From contig NZ_AVFK01000015.1 in NCBI RefSeq assembly GCF_000936425.1, positions 1-64,000 of the forward strand: a stretch of 64,000 nt of DNA, read 5' to 3'. The notes below the pieces were generated by a model. The model saw only the letters and a program-made list of their open reading frames with translations. It was not told the origin of the DNA and searched no databases. This DNA is from Skermanella aerolata KACC 11604 (GTDB lineage Bacteria > Pseudomonadota > Alphaproteobacteria > Azospirillales > Azospirillaceae). Below are positions 25,377-36,864 of the stretch, one piece after another; positions within the stretch are counted from its first letter, which is position 1; each line of letters begins with the position of its first letter. The position numbers and the translations under genes were made by a program.

Positions 25377-26732
25377 TCAGGCGGCTTGCGACTGCCTGCC
25401 CAGCCAGCCGTCGAGGTCGGCCAGCGCCCTCCGGGTATAGGCCAGCTTGCGGTCGCGTCCCTTGATCTTTCCCTCCAGATCGGGGAACAGGCCGAAGTTG
25501 ACGTTCATCGGCTGGAACGTCTCCGCCTCCGCCCCGCCAGTGATGTGGTTCAGCAGGGCACCCAGCGCCGTCGTGGGGGGAGGGCTGAATGAGGGCTGCC
25601 CCATCCGCTCGGCCGCCGCGAACCGGCCCGTCAGCAGGCCGATGGCGGCGGACTCGACATAACCCTCCACGCCGGTCACCTGACCGGCGAAGCGCAGGCG
25701 CGGCATCGCCTTGAGCCGCATTTCCCGGTCCAGCAGCTTCGGGCTGTTCAGGAAGGTATTGCGGTGCATGCCGCCGAGCCTCGCGAACTCGGCGTTCTCC
25801 AGGCCGGGAATCATGCGGAACACCCGCGTCTGGTCCGCGTATTTCATCTTGGTCTGGAACCCGACCAAATTGTAGAGCGTGCCCAGCGCATTATCCTGGC
25901 GCAACTGGACGATGGCATGAGAGCGGCCGCCGGTGTGCGGGTTGGTCAGGCCGACCGGCTTCATCGGGCCGTACCGCAAGGTATCGATGCCGCGCGACGC
26001 CATGACCTCGATCGGCAGGCAGCCTTCGAAGTAGGGGGTGTTCTTCTCCCACTCCTTGAAGTCGGTCTTGGGCGCGTCGATCAGCGCCTGGATGAAGGCG
26101 GTGTACTGGTCCCGATCCATCGCGCAGTTGATGTAGTCCTTGCCCGTACCGCCCGGACCCGGTTTGTCGTAGCGAGATTGGAACCACGCCTTGGACAGGT
26201 CGATGCTTTCCGTGTAGACGATCGGCGCGATGGCGTCGAAAAAGGCAAGGCTTTCCTCACCGGTCAGCTCGCGCACCGCTTCCGCCAGGGCCGGCGATGT
26301 CAGCGGGCCGGTCGCGACGATGACGCTGTCCCAGTCCTCCGGCGGCAGCCCCGCGACTTCCTCCCGCACCAGGGTCACCAGCGGGTGCCGGGCTATGGTA
26401 TCGGAAACGGCGGCGGAGAAGGCGTCTCGATCGACCGCCAGCGCTCCGCCCGCCGGCACCTTATGGGCATCGGCACAGCGCAGGATCAGGCTGTCGCAGC
26501 GGCGCATCTCCTCGTGCAGCAATCCTACCGCATTGTACTCGGCATCGTCGGAGCGGAACGAGTTCGAGCACACCATCTCCGCCAGACCTTCGGTCTGATG
26601 CGCCTCCGTCTTGCGGACGGGGCGCATCTCGTGCAGGACGACCGGCACGCCGGCCGAAGCGATCTGCCAAGCGGCTTCGCTGCCGGCGAGGCCGCCGCCG
26701 ATGACATGGATGGGCAGGAGTGATGTGCTCAT
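25377..26732 (-). CDS. trmFO: methylenetetrahydrofolate-tRNA-(uracil-5-)-methyltransferase TrmFO
   Basis: A 451-residue FAD and folate-dependent enzyme making m5U54 in tRNA. Visible: [18 protein letters not shown] dinucleotide-binding motif, the family block [40 protein letters not shown] and the C-terminal [28 protein letters not shown]. The ATG at 26732 gives the family N-terminus. The stop is 11 bases from the stop of the convergent NDUFAF6-like gene. Confidence 0.95.
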   Translation of the reverse strand: MSTSLLPIHVIGGGLAGSEAAWQIASAGVPVVLHEMRPVRKTEAHQTEGLAEMVCSNSFRSDDAEYNAVGLLHEEMRRCDSLILRCADAHKVPAGGALAVDRDAFSAAVSDTIARHPLVTLVREEVAGLPPEDWDSVIVATGPLTSPALAEAVRELTGEESLAFFDAIAPIVYTESIDLSKAWFQSRYDKPGPGGTGKDYINCAMDRDQYTAFIQALIDAPKTDFKEWEKNTPYFEGCLPIEVMASRGIDTLRYGPMKPVGLTNPHTGGRSHAIVQLRQDNALGTLYNLVGFQTKMKYADQTRVFRMIPGLENAEFARLGGMHRNTFLNSPKLLDREMRLKAMPRLRFAGQVTGVEGYVESAAIGLLTGRFAAAERMGQPSFSPPPTTALGALLNHITGGAEAETFQPMNVNFGLFPDLEGKIKGRDRKLAYTRRALADLDGWLGRQSQAA

Positions 26733-26907
26733 GGGAACGCTTGCCTTCGGAAAATCAGACCGTGCAGATGGGCCATTCGGCGCGGAAAGGCAAGGCGCGA
26801 TAGAGGCGGCACCCATCAAAGAGCGCTTGCGGATCGCAGTACTTCCCGATCAAGGTGCCTGCCCGATCCGCGTACGGATGCGCGGCTTTCAAGACCGGAG
26901 TTCCCCT

Positions 26908-27420
26908 ATGGTAAAACGCCTCGCAACCGCCGTCCTGGCATTGGTCCTGCTGGCTGCCGCAGGCTGGTACGGCTGGCAGCTCGGCCCCTGGGCCGACGCG
27001 GCGACGGGCGAGTACGGCGTACCGGTCGATTTCGCTAGCCTTGAACGGAAAGCGTCACCCAACCAGTACCTCGTCGCCCCGGACGGGGTGACTACGCGCG
27101 CCAAGCCCGATGCGGAAAGCCCCGTCTTCTCCATGCCGCCCGACCGTCTGCGCGACGCCTTCCTCGCCGTCGTCGCCGAAGCGCCGCGCACGACGCTGCT
27201 GAACCGGTCGGCGGACGGCCTGCACCTGACACTGGTCCAGCGCACCGCGCTCCTGCGGTTCCCCGACTATATCGACGTGTGGATCCAGCCCACGCCCGGC
27301 GGAAATGGCGACGGTTCGACGATCGCCATCTACAGCCGTTCCCGCTTTGGCTATTCCGATCTGGGCGTCAATCGCAAGCGGGTGGAGGACTGGATGGCGG
27401 CCCTGGAATCCAAGGCTGCC

Positions 27421-27429
<9 letters not shown>
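26908..27429 (+). CDS. DUF1499 membrane-anchored protein
   Basis: A 173-residue protein with an N-terminal helix ([21 protein letters not shown]) followed by a DUF1499 domain: segments [28 protein letters not shown], the central [18 protein letters not shown], and [24 protein letters not shown], all characteristic of the family. Function is unknown. GGAG is seven bases upstream of the ATG. The last nine bases overlap the 3' end of convergent uvrA. Confidence 0.85.
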
Positions 27430-30282
<2,853 letters not shown>

Positions 30283-30288
<6 letters not shown>

Positions 30289-30297
30289 GAGATGTTC
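30283..30297. promoter_or_regulatory. LexA (SOS) box over the uvrA start
   Basis: GTTCATGAGATGTTC is an exact GTTC-N7-GTTC, the alphaproteobacterial LexA-binding consensus, with the uvrA initiation codon (complement of bases 30286-30288) inside it. Damage-induced expression of uvrA is the expected consequence. Confidence 0.85.
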
Positions 30298-30324
30298 TAT
30301 ATCAGGAAGGTGTGGCCGTGTGAA
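30296..30324 (-). promoter_or_regulatory. predicted uvrA promoter, near-leaderless
   Basis: Reading on the minus strand: TTCACA (30324-30319; five of six consensus matches), a 17-base spacer, then TATAGA (30301-30296). The uvrA ATG begins seven bases after the -10 hexamer, so transcription would start at or within a few bases of the A of ATG. No Shine-Dalgarno is visible ahead of the start, which agrees with a leaderless transcript. The LexA box covers the predicted start site. Confidence 0.6.
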
Positions 30325-30484
30325 GCCGCAAACCCCAGACATATGTGCGACGCGGGATGAAATTGCTACATCTTCGCTCGTAATTCATGTCGGGCTGCGC
30401 TATCGGGGCGCCGTTGCGTTTGTCGCGACGCCCGCTTACGGTAGGGACGAATACGCGCCACCGGCGGATCAGGAGTAGGATTAG

Positions 30485-30994
30485 ATGAACGTATGGACTT
30501 TCAGCGGCCGTGTCGGTGCCGATGCGGAACTGAGGACCACCCAGAGCGGCGAGAAGGTGCTGAGCTTCCGGGTGGCGAACGATATCGGGTTCGGTGACCG
30601 CAAGACCACGCAGTGGGTCGATTGCTCCTACTGGGGCAAGCGCGCCGAGGCCGTCTCCAGCTACGTCCGCAAGGGCGACAAGATCACCGTCAGCGGCGAA
30701 GTGAAGCTGGAAGAGTTCCAGCGCCGCGACGGCACGCCGGGCTCCAAGCTGGCCGTCCGCGTCAACGATCTCGACCTCGCCGCCCGTAGCGAAGGCGCCG
30801 GCGGCGGTGGCGGCGGCAGTGGCCGCGACTACGAGGCCGGCGGTGGCGGCGGCTACGGTGGCGGCGGTGGTGGCGGTGGTTACGGCAACGACCGTGACAG
30901 CGGCAGCCGGGGCGGCTCGGGCGGCGGTGGCGCCGGCCGGGGCGGCGGCAAGCCGACCTTCGACCAGGACCTGGACGACGAAATCCCGTTCTGA
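30485..30994 (+). CDS. ssb: single-stranded DNA-binding protein
   Basis: A 169-residue SSB. The OB-fold occupies residues 1 to about 103 (MNVWTFSGRVGADAELRTTQSGEKVLSFRVAN), followed by a glycine-rich linker of about 50 residues and the conserved acidic tip ending DLDDEIPF, which docks replication and repair partners. AGGAG lies upstream. Divergent from uvrA, so the SOS box may also influence it, although it lies about 190 bases away. A terminator follows. Confidence 0.96.
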   Translation: MNVWTFSGRVGADAELRTTQSGEKVLSFRVANDIGFGDRKTTQWVDCSYWGKRAEAVSSYVRKGDKITVSGEVKLEEFQRRDGTPGSKLAVRVNDLDLAARSEGAGGGGGGSGRDYEAGGGGGYGGGGGGGGYGNDRDSGSRGGSGGGGAGRGGGKPTFDQDLDDEIPF

Positions 30995-31026
30995 GTCGAC
31001 GCCTGTCGTCCAGACATTCGACGCGG

Positions 31027-31060
31027 AAAAGGCGCTGGAACGTATCTCCAGCGCCTTTTT
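31027..31060. terminator. intrinsic terminator after ssb
   Basis: Stem AAAAGGCGCTGGA (31027-31039) with TCCAGCGCCTTTT (31047-31059), loop ACGTATC, followed by T. It serves ssb on the plus strand and, with its T4 on the other strand, probably also the convergent dehydrogenase operon. Confidence 0.9.
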
Positions 31061-31108
31061 ACGTTGGTCGGAAACTGCTCACCTGCCAAGCCGCAGCTTA
31101 CTGCAAGC

Positions 31109-31858
31109 TCAGTACGTCGCCCGTCCGCCCGAGGCGTCGAACACGCTGCCCGTGGTGAACGAGCATTCCTCGCTCGCCAGCCAGCAGATCAGCGACGTGA
31201 TTTCCTCGACCTTGCCGAAGCGGCCCATCGGGATCTTCGACAGCATGAAGTCGATGTGTTCCTGGGTCATCTGGTCGAAAATCGCCGTCTTGACCGCCGC
31301 TGGGGTGACGGCGTTGACGGTAATGTTCTTCTTCGCCAACTCCTTGCCCAGCGACTTGGTCAGCCCGATCACCGCCGCCTTCGACGTGCTGTAGGCCGAA
31401 GCGTTCGGGTTGCCTTCCTTGCCGGCGACGGAGGCCAGATTGACGATCCGGCCGTAGCCGCCCTCGAGCATATGGGGAACCACCGCGCGGTTGCAGTGGA
31501 ACAGCCCGTTCAGGTTGACGTCGATCACCTGATGCCAAGCCTCGACCGGGTATTCCCACAGCGTCGTGTTCGGTCCGGTGATGCCGGCGCTGGCGACCAG
31601 CACGTCGATGCCGCCCAGGTTCTCCACCGTGGACTTCGCCGCGGCCGCGACCGCATCCCAGGACGTGATATCGACTTGGAACGCGGAACGGCGGGACCCC
31701 AGTTCGGCGACGGCGCGGTCGAGCGCCGCCTGATCGCGGTCCCAAAGGGCCACCGAAGCGCCCTCGGCGATGAGCCGGCTGGCGACTCCGAACCCGATGC
31801 CGGACGCTCCGCCGGTGACGACGGCGCGCTTGCCGGCGAAGCGGTCGGCGAAGCTCAT
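31109..31858 (-). CDS. short-chain dehydrogenase/reductase (sugar-acid type)
   Basis: A 249-residue classical SDR. NAD(P)-binding TGGASGIG (15-22), Asn115, Ser143 and Tyr156-x3-Lys160 (AYSTSKAA) form a complete catalytic tetrad. Asp40 after the second strand (VALWDRD) suggests NAD rather than NADP. It overlaps the FAH-family gene by four bases (ATGA) and belongs to a cluster with a XylD-like sugar-acid dehydratase. The likely role is therefore oxidation of a 2-keto-3-deoxy sugar acid at C4, as in 2-keto-3-deoxy-fuconate/rhamnonate/pentonate 4-dehydrogenases. The exact substrate is inference. Confidence 0.85.
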   Translation of the reverse strand: MSFADRFAGKRAVVTGGASGIGFGVASRLIAEGASVALWDRDQAALDRAVAELGSRRSAFQVDITSWDAVAAAAKSTVENLGGIDVLVASAGITGPNTTLWEYPVEAWHQVIDVNLNGLFHCNRAVVPHMLEGGYGRIVNLASVAGKEGNPNASAYSTSKAAVIGLTKSLGKELAKKNITVNAVTPAAVKTAIFDQMTQEHIDFMLSKIPMGRFGKVEEITSLICWLASEECSFTTGSVFDASGGRATY

Positions 31859-32712
31859 CGGTTTTCACCCCACGCGACGAAGGTCTGCTGCTGCTCGCCC
31901 AGCTTCTCAATGCCCAGGCGGACGACGTCGCCGGCCTTCAGGTATTGCGGTTCCGGCTTGATGCCCATGCCGACGCCGGGAGGGGTGCCGGTCGTGATGA
32001 CGTCGCCGGGCATCAGGGTCATGAACTCGCTGATGTAGCTGACCAGCGTCGCCACGTCGAAGATCATCGTCGCGGTCGTGCCGGTCTGCTTGCGCTCGCC
32101 GTTGACGTCCAGCCACATCGACAGGTTCTGCACGTCGCCGACCTCGTCGGAGGTCACCAGCCACGGGCCGATCGGCCCAAAGGTGTCGCAGCCCTTGCCC
32201 TTGTCCCAGGTGCCGCCGCGCTCGATCTGGTACTCGCGCTCCGACACGTCGTTGATGACGACGTAACCGGCGACATGGGCCAGCGCTTCGTCCTTGGTGA
32301 CGTAGCTGGCGCGGGTGCCGATCACGACGCCAAGCTCGACTTCCCAGTCGGTCTTCTTCGAGCCGCGCGGAATGATGACGTTGTCGTTGGGGCCGGTGAT
32401 GCTGCTGATCGCCTTGGTGAAGACGACGGGCTCGGCCGGTACCGGCAGGCCTGATTCGGCGGCGTGGTCGGAGAAGTTGAGGCCGACAGCGATGAATTTG
32501 CCGATCCGCGCGACCGGAACGCCGAGACGGGGATTGCCCTCGACGACGGGAAGCGAGGAGGTGTCGATCGCCGCCAGTTCCTTCAGCTTGGCGGGCGACA
32601 GCTTGTCGCCGTCGATGTCGTCGATCTTGCCGGAAAGGTCGCGGATCTTGCCCTCGGCATCGAGAATTCCGGGACGTTCCTGGCCCGACGGGCCGTGGCG
32701 TAGCAGCTTCAT
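31855..32712 (-). CDS. fumarylacetoacetate hydrolase family protein, diketo-deoxy-sugar-acid hydrolase candidate
   Basis: A 285-residue FAH-superfamily protein. Metal-site region GSKKTDWEVELGVVIG (Glu-x-Glu), INDVSEREYQ and the C-terminal GDVITTGTPPGVGMG are intact. It lacks the long N-terminal domain of true FAH and has the length of the 2,4-diketo-3-deoxy-L-rhamnonate/fuconate hydrolases. Coupled by ATGA overlap to the SDR gene, the pair would oxidise a 2-keto-3-deoxy acid and then cleave the diketo acid to pyruvate plus an aldonate-derived fragment. GGGAAGAG precedes the ATG. Confidence 0.87.
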   Translation of the reverse strand: MKLLRHGPSGQERPGILDAEGKIRDLSGKIDDIDGDKLSPAKLKELAAIDTSSLPVVEGNPRLGVPVARIGKFIAVGLNFSDHAAESGLPVPAEPVVFTKAISSITGPNDNVIIPRGSKKTDWEVELGVVIGTRASYVTKDEALAHVAGYVVINDVSEREYQIERGGTWDKGKGCDTFGPIGPWLVTSDEVGDVQNLSMWLDVNGERKQTGTTATMIFDVATLVSYISEFMTLMPGDVITTGTPPGVGMGIKPEPQYLKAGDVVRLGIEKLGEQQQTFVAWGENR

Positions 32713-32740
32713 GTCTCTTCCCTGTATTTCTAGTTGTGAA

Positions 32741-32757
32741 CCGGCAATTCGTGCCGG
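32741..32757 (-). other. intercistronic hairpin after dctP
   Basis: CCGGCA-ATTCG-TGCCGG, a 6-bp perfect stem directly beyond the dctP stop codon and 28 bases before the FAH gene start. No T-run follows, so it is more likely an RNA-stabilising or attenuating element than a full terminator. Confidence 0.45.
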
Positions 32758-32758
32758 A

Positions 32759-33796
32759 TCAGTTCGAACCGCGGAGTTTGGCGAGCTGGGCGTTCAGTTC
32801 GCCGACAAGTTCGGGGCCTGCGACATCGGTGTATTTCTGCGTCACCGGCTTCAGCTTTTCGGCCATGCGTGCCCGCTCTTCCTCCGAGACTTCGGTGACG
32901 GTCATACCATGGCCCTTCAATTGCTCAAGCACTTTGGCGTCCATTTCGCGGGATACCTGGCGCTGATAGGGCTTCACTTCCTCGGCGGCGTCCTTCAGCA
33001 ATTTCTGCTCGTCCGGGGTCAGCTTATCCCAGATCTTCTTGCTGAACATCACGAGCAGCGGGTTATAGACGTGCCGGGTGGTGGAGAGGTATTTCTGCTC
33101 CTCGTAGAACTTCGAGGACTCGATCGACACCAGCGGATTTTCCTGGCCGTCCACGGTCTTGGTCTCCAGCGCCGTGTACAGCTCGGGCAGGGGCAGCGGG
33201 ACGGCGTTGGCCCCCAGGGCGTTGAAGGCGTCTAGATACAGCGGCGCCTGGATCACGCGGATCTTGAGGCCTTGGATGTCTTCCCACTTCTCCACCGGGC
33301 GACGGCTGTTGGTCAGGCTGCGGAAACCGTGTTCCCAATACGACAGGCCGATCAAGCCTTTCTCGGGCAGGCGGTCCATCAGCTTTTGGCCGAGCGGACC
33401 GTCCAGCGCCGCGTCCACTTCCTGCGGGGTCTTGAACAGGAACGGCAGGTCGAACAGCACGTATTCCTTGATCTGGCCGACCAGGACGCCGGAGCCCATC
33501 ATGACCATCTCGATCGTGCCGCCCTGGAGCGACGAGACGGTCTGGATGTCGCCGCCCAGCGTGCCGCCGGCAAACAGCTTGACCTTGATCTTGCCGTCGC
33601 TTTTCTGGTTGACGATCTCGGCGAACTTCTGAGCGCCGGCGCCCCAATGGTTGTCCATGTTCTGGACAAAGGCGAACTTGATCGTGCGTTCCTTGATGTC
33701 GGCGGCTTGGGCAGTCCCTGCGGACATCGTGAACCCGGTCAGCAGCATTCCGGCAAGCATCGATCCAGTCTGGACGCGACTCAGCACTCTACTCAT
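32759..33796 (-). CDS. TRAP transporter substrate-binding protein (DctP type)
   Basis: A 345-residue periplasmic binding protein for organic/sugar acids. Signal peptide 1-31 (cleavage near GTAQA|AD). DctP-family features: NMDNHWGAGAQKFAEIV, the segment AGGTLGGDIQTVSSLQGGTIEM, the conserved Arg region IQGLKIRVIQAPLYLDAFNALGA and GQENPLVSIESSKFYEEQKYLSTTRHVYNPL. The ATG at 33796 has AGGGGAAAC upstream. No DctQ or DctM membrane subunit gene is adjacent, so it must use components encoded elsewhere. It lies between two hairpins within the dehydratase-dctP-FAH-SDR operon. Confidence 0.92.
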   Translation of the reverse strand: MSRVLSRVQTGSMLAGMLLTGFTMSAGTAQAADIKERTIKFAFVQNMDNHWGAGAQKFAEIVNQKSDGKIKVKLFAGGTLGGDIQTVSSLQGGTIEMVMMGSGVLVGQIKEYVLFDLPFLFKTPQEVDAALDGPLGQKLMDRLPEKGLIGLSYWEHGFRSLTNSRRPVEKWEDIQGLKIRVIQAPLYLDAFNALGANAVPLPLPELYTALETKTVDGQENPLVSIESSKFYEEQKYLSTTRHVYNPLLVMFSKKIWDKLTPDEQKLLKDAAEEVKPYQRQVSREMDAKVLEQLKGHGMTVTEVSEEERARMAEKLKPVTQKYTDVAGPELVGELNAQLAKLRGSN

Positions 33797-33833
33797 TGTT
33801 TCCCCTGAACTCATATTTGTTGTTTTGGAAGAG

Positions 33834-33863
33834 GCGCTTGCCGGACGGCACTCCGGCAAGCGC
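33834..33863 (-). other. strong intercistronic hairpin before dctP
   Basis: Perfect 12-bp stem GCGCTTGCCGGA / TCCGGCAAGCGC with a 6-base loop, between the dehydratase stop and the dctP start. On the transcribed (minus) strand it is followed by CTCTTCC without a T-run. It would protect or partition the polycistronic mRNA rather than end it, although partial termination is possible. Confidence 0.65.
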
Positions 33864-33891
33864 ATTTTGTTATCAGTGCCGTATTCGGTCT

Positions 33892-35712
33892 TCAGTGATT
33901 GTCGCGCGGACGGAACTTGTGCGCGACGTCCTGGTACTTGACCGCAGGCTTCAGCACCATTCCCTGGTCGTACTGGTCGACCAGATTACGCTGGATCTCC
34001 TGCCAGGGCGTCTGGCTTGCGGGCACATAGGACAGCCCGCCGTTGGCCAGCTTCGCCGTTACGTCCTGCCGGCGCCTCGTTAGTTCCTCGTCGGAGATCA
34101 GGATATTGGCTTCGCGCTTGTTCAGGTCGATCCGCACGCGGTCGCCGGTCTGCACCAGCGCCAGACCGCCACCCGCCGCCGCTTCCGGCGATGCGTTCAG
34201 GATCGAGGGAGATCCCGACGTTCCCGACTGGCGTCCGTCACCGATGCAGGGCAGTTCGGTGATGCCGCGCTTGAGCAAGGCTGCCGGCGGGTCCATGTTG
34301 ACGACCTCTGCGGCGCCGGGGTGCCCGATCGGGCCGGCGCCCCGGATGAACAGGATCGAGTGCTCGTCGATCTCCAGCGACGGATCGTTGATCCGGGCAT
34401 GGTAGTCCTCGCGCCCGTCGAACACGACTGCCTTGCCTTCGAAGGCCTCGGGGTCGCTCGGGTTCGACAGGTAACGCTCGCGGAACTCCTTGGAGATCAC
34501 GCTGGTCTTCATGATCGCGCTGTCGAACAGGTTGCCCTTCAGGTTCAGGAAGCCGGCGTCGGCCAGCATCGGCTGATCAAAGGCGCGGATGACCTCACGG
34601 TCTTCCGTGAACTTGCCCGTACAGTTCTCGCCCATCGTCTTGCCGTTGACGGTCTTGGCATCCGGGTGCGGCAGGCGTCCGGCGGCGATCAGTTCGGCCA
34701 CGACGGCCGGGACGCTGCCGGCGCGGAAGAAATCCTCGCCCAGGAACCGGCCCGCCGGCTGCATGTCGACCAGCAGCGGGATGCTGTGGCCGACCTTTTC
34801 CCAGTCATCGTTATTCAGTTCCAGCCCGAGATGCCGCGCGATGCCGTTGAGGTGGATCGGAGCGTTGGTCGAGCCGCCGATCGCCGAGCAGACCGCGATG
34901 GCGTTCTCAAAGGACTCGCGCGTCATGATGTCGGACGGCTTCAGGTCCTCCCACACCATCTCCACGATGCGCTTGCCGGTCAGGTAGGCCGCCGCCGCGC
35001 GTTCCTTGTGGACGGCGGGGATCGCGGCCGAACCCGGCAGCATCATGCCCAACGCCTCGGCCAGCGAGTTCATCGTCGTGGCCGTGCCCATCGTGTTGCA
35101 GAACCCCGGCGACGGAGCGGAGGACGCTACCAGATCGACGTATTCCTTCCAGCCGATCTCGCCTGCCGTCTTGAGCTTCTTGGCGTGCCACTTGATCGTG
35201 CCCGACCCGGTCCGCTGGCCCTTGTACCAGCCGTTCAGCATCGGGCCGACCGACAGCGCTATCGCCGGAATGTTCACGGTCGCCGCCGCCATCAGCAGGG
35301 CAGGGGTGGTCTTGTCGCAGCCGGTCGTCAGCACCACGGCGTCCAGCGGATAGCCGAACAGGGTCTCGACCAGTCCCAGATAGGCAAGGTTGCGGTCGAG
35401 GCCGGCGGTCGGCCGCTTGCCGGTTTCCTGGATCGGATGGACCGGAAACTCGAAGGCGATGCCGCCGGCTTCGCGGATGCCTTCCCGGATACGTTCCGCC
35501 AGGACGATGTGCTGGCGATTGCAAGGCGACAGGTCCGAACCGGTCTGCGCGATGCCGATGATCGGCTTGCCGGATTGCAGTTCCTCGCGGGTGATGCCCC
35601 AGTTCATGTAGCGCTCGATGTAGAGCGCCGTCATGTCGGGATCGTCAGGATTGTCGAACCAGATCTGCGACCTGAGTTTTACCTGGGTGCCATGCTTTGC
35701 ATCGAAAGACAC
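33892..35712 (-). CDS. IlvD/Edd-family sugar-acid dehydratase (xylonate dehydratase-like)
   Basis: A 606-residue Fe-S dehydratase. Sequence type is close to XylD-like pentonate dehydratases: the early [37 protein letters not shown] (cluster Cys), [15 protein letters not shown] (second Cys), the conserved [16 protein letters not shown] and [19 protein letters not shown] with the essential Ser region, and an ending [16 protein letters not shown] like XylD. GTG at 35712 is preceded by GGGAGAG at good spacing and gives the family length. First gene of the minus-strand sugar-acid operon. Substrate among D-xylonate, L-arabinonate or related acids cannot be fixed from sequence. Confidence 0.92.
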   Translation of the reverse strand: MSFDAKHGTQVKLRSQIWFDNPDDPDMTALYIERYMNWGITREELQSGKPIIGIAQTGSDLSPCNRQHIVLAERIREGIREAGGIAFEFPVHPIQETGKRPTAGLDRNLAYLGLVETLFGYPLDAVVLTTGCDKTTPALLMAAATVNIPAIALSVGPMLNGWYKGQRTGSGTIKWHAKKLKTAGEIGWKEYVDLVASSAPSPGFCNTMGTATTMNSLAEALGMMLPGSAAIPAVHKERAAAAYLTGKRIVEMVWEDLKPSDIMTRESFENAIAVCSAIGGSTNAPIHLNGIARHLGLELNNDDWEKVGHSIPLLVDMQPAGRFLGEDFFRAGSVPAVVAELIAAGRLPHPDAKTVNGKTMGENCTGKFTEDREVIRAFDQPMLADAGFLNLKGNLFDSAIMKTSVISKEFRERYLSNPSDPEAFEGKAVVFDGREDYHARINDPSLEIDEHSILFIRGAGPIGHPGAAEVVNMDPPAALLKRGITELPCIGDGRQSGTSGSPSILNASPEAAAGGGLALVQTGDRVRIDLNKREANILISDEELTRRRQDVTAKLANGGLSYVPASQTPWQEIQRNLVDQYDQGMVLKPAVKYQDVAHKFRPRDNH

Positions 35713-35809
35713 GATTCTCTCCCATCCCGGAAACGGGTCGGCGCGTCTTGAGCCGCCGGCCCTTCTTATTGGTTGAATGCGCCAAGGTACGGGGCGCCTG
35801 GGATAACCG

Positions 35810-35826
35810 TCCAATCGAAAATCGGA
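35810..35826. promoter_or_regulatory. candidate LysR operator
   Basis: TCCAAT-CGAAA-ATCGGA, an interrupted inverted repeat (TCCRAT-N5-ATYGGA with one mismatch), located 57 bases before the LysR ATG and 98 bases upstream of the dehydratase start. The size and placement suit a LysR-type recognition site in a divergent promoter. Identification is by symmetry only. Confidence 0.4.
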
Positions 35827-35883
35827 CGACTATGATATAACAATCTGTATGTCTCTACGTGCGGATCAAAGCCGGAAAATTCT

Positions 35884-36864
35884 ATGCTGCCTCAATCCCT
35901 GCCGCCGAACTGGTTCCTCCGCGCGCGACTGAAGTTCCGGCATCTTCAGCTTTTCCTTGCGCTCGACGAGCACAGGAACCTCCACCGCGCCGCCGCCAGC
36001 CTCAACCTTTCACAGCCGGCCGCGTCCAAGCTGCTCGGCGATTTAGAGGATGCTTTGGGGTTCCCCTTGTTCGAGCGGCATGCGCGCGGCATCGAACCCA
36101 ATTGGTACGGCGAGTTGATGATTCGCCATGCCAGGGTCATCCTGTCCGAGCTGGCGGTCGCCGGATCGGAACTGACGGCGCTCCAGGCCGGGCACAGCGG
36201 CAAGGTCACGGTCGGGACGGTGATGGCGCCGGCGGTGGAACTGGTCGTTCCGGCGGTCGATGCGGTCAGGCAGGGACATCCCGGCCTTCAGATCTTCGTC
36301 GACGTCGATACTAGCCCTGTCCTGGTAGACCGCTTGCGGCAGGGCCAGCTCGACTTCGCGATCGCCCGGATTCCGGCGGATGCCGATCCCACTCCCTTCA
36401 TCTATGAGGAGATCGGCGACGAGGAACTCTGCTTCGTCTGCCGCAGCGGACATCCGCTGGCGGGGATGGACCTCGTCACTCTGGAGGACCTCGTCGGGCA
36501 GACCTGGGTTTTGCAGCCGCACGGATCCTTGCTGCGCCGGCTGGTCCACCAGATGTTCCGGAGCAGGAGGCTGCCGATTCCGGCACAAGTGATCGAAAGC
36601 GCTTCCGTCGTCATGTCGATGGCGATGATCGACAAGACGGACGCGCTGTCGGTTACGGCCCGCGCGCTAGCCGAGCTGTACTGTTCGACCAACCGCTTCT
36701 CGATCCTGAAGTTCGAGAAGCGGTTCAGCGTCGAGCCCTACGGCCTCGTCCTTATGCAGAATCACCCTCTGTCGCCGGGCGCGCGGACCCTGCTGGCAGC
36801 AATCCGGGCCGCTCTTCCTCGTCCGGCGGTGCCGGATCTTGAGCGGAGCGGCACGGCACCGTGA
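35884..36864 (+). CDS. LysR-family transcriptional regulator
   Basis: A 326-residue LTTR. The N-terminal winged HTH (LKFRHLQLFLALDEHRNLHRAAASLNLSQPAASKLLGDLEDALG) is typical, followed by an effector-binding domain starting near GKVTVGTVMAP. Sequence style (LKFRHLQLFLAL, HP-AAS, PHGSLLRRLV) resembles the GbpR-type regulators of sugar transport and catabolism. Divergent from the dehydratase operon with a palindrome in the shared 171-base gap, so it is the obvious candidate regulator. Its last 113 bases overlap the sensor-kinase gene in antisense. Confidence 0.92.
   Translation: MLPQSLPPNWFLRARLKFRHLQLFLALDEHRNLHRAAASLNLSQPAASKLLGDLEDALGFPLFERHARGIEPNWYGELMIRHARVILSELAVAGSELTALQAGHSGKVTVGTVMAPAVELVVPAVDAVRQGHPGLQIFVDVDTSPVLVDRLRQGQLDFAIARIPADADPTPFIYEEIGDEELCFVCRSGHPLAGMDLVTLEDLVGQTWVLQPHGSLLRRLVHQMFRSRRLPIPAQVIESASVVMSMAMIDKTDALSVTARALAELYCSTNRFSILKFEKRFSVEPYGLVLMQNHPLSPGARTLLAAIRAALPRPAVPDLERSGTAP

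Noticed and set aside
30800-30960. Simple-sequence repeat inside ssb
   Set aside because: It is the coding sequence of the glycine-rich linker, a normal SSB feature.
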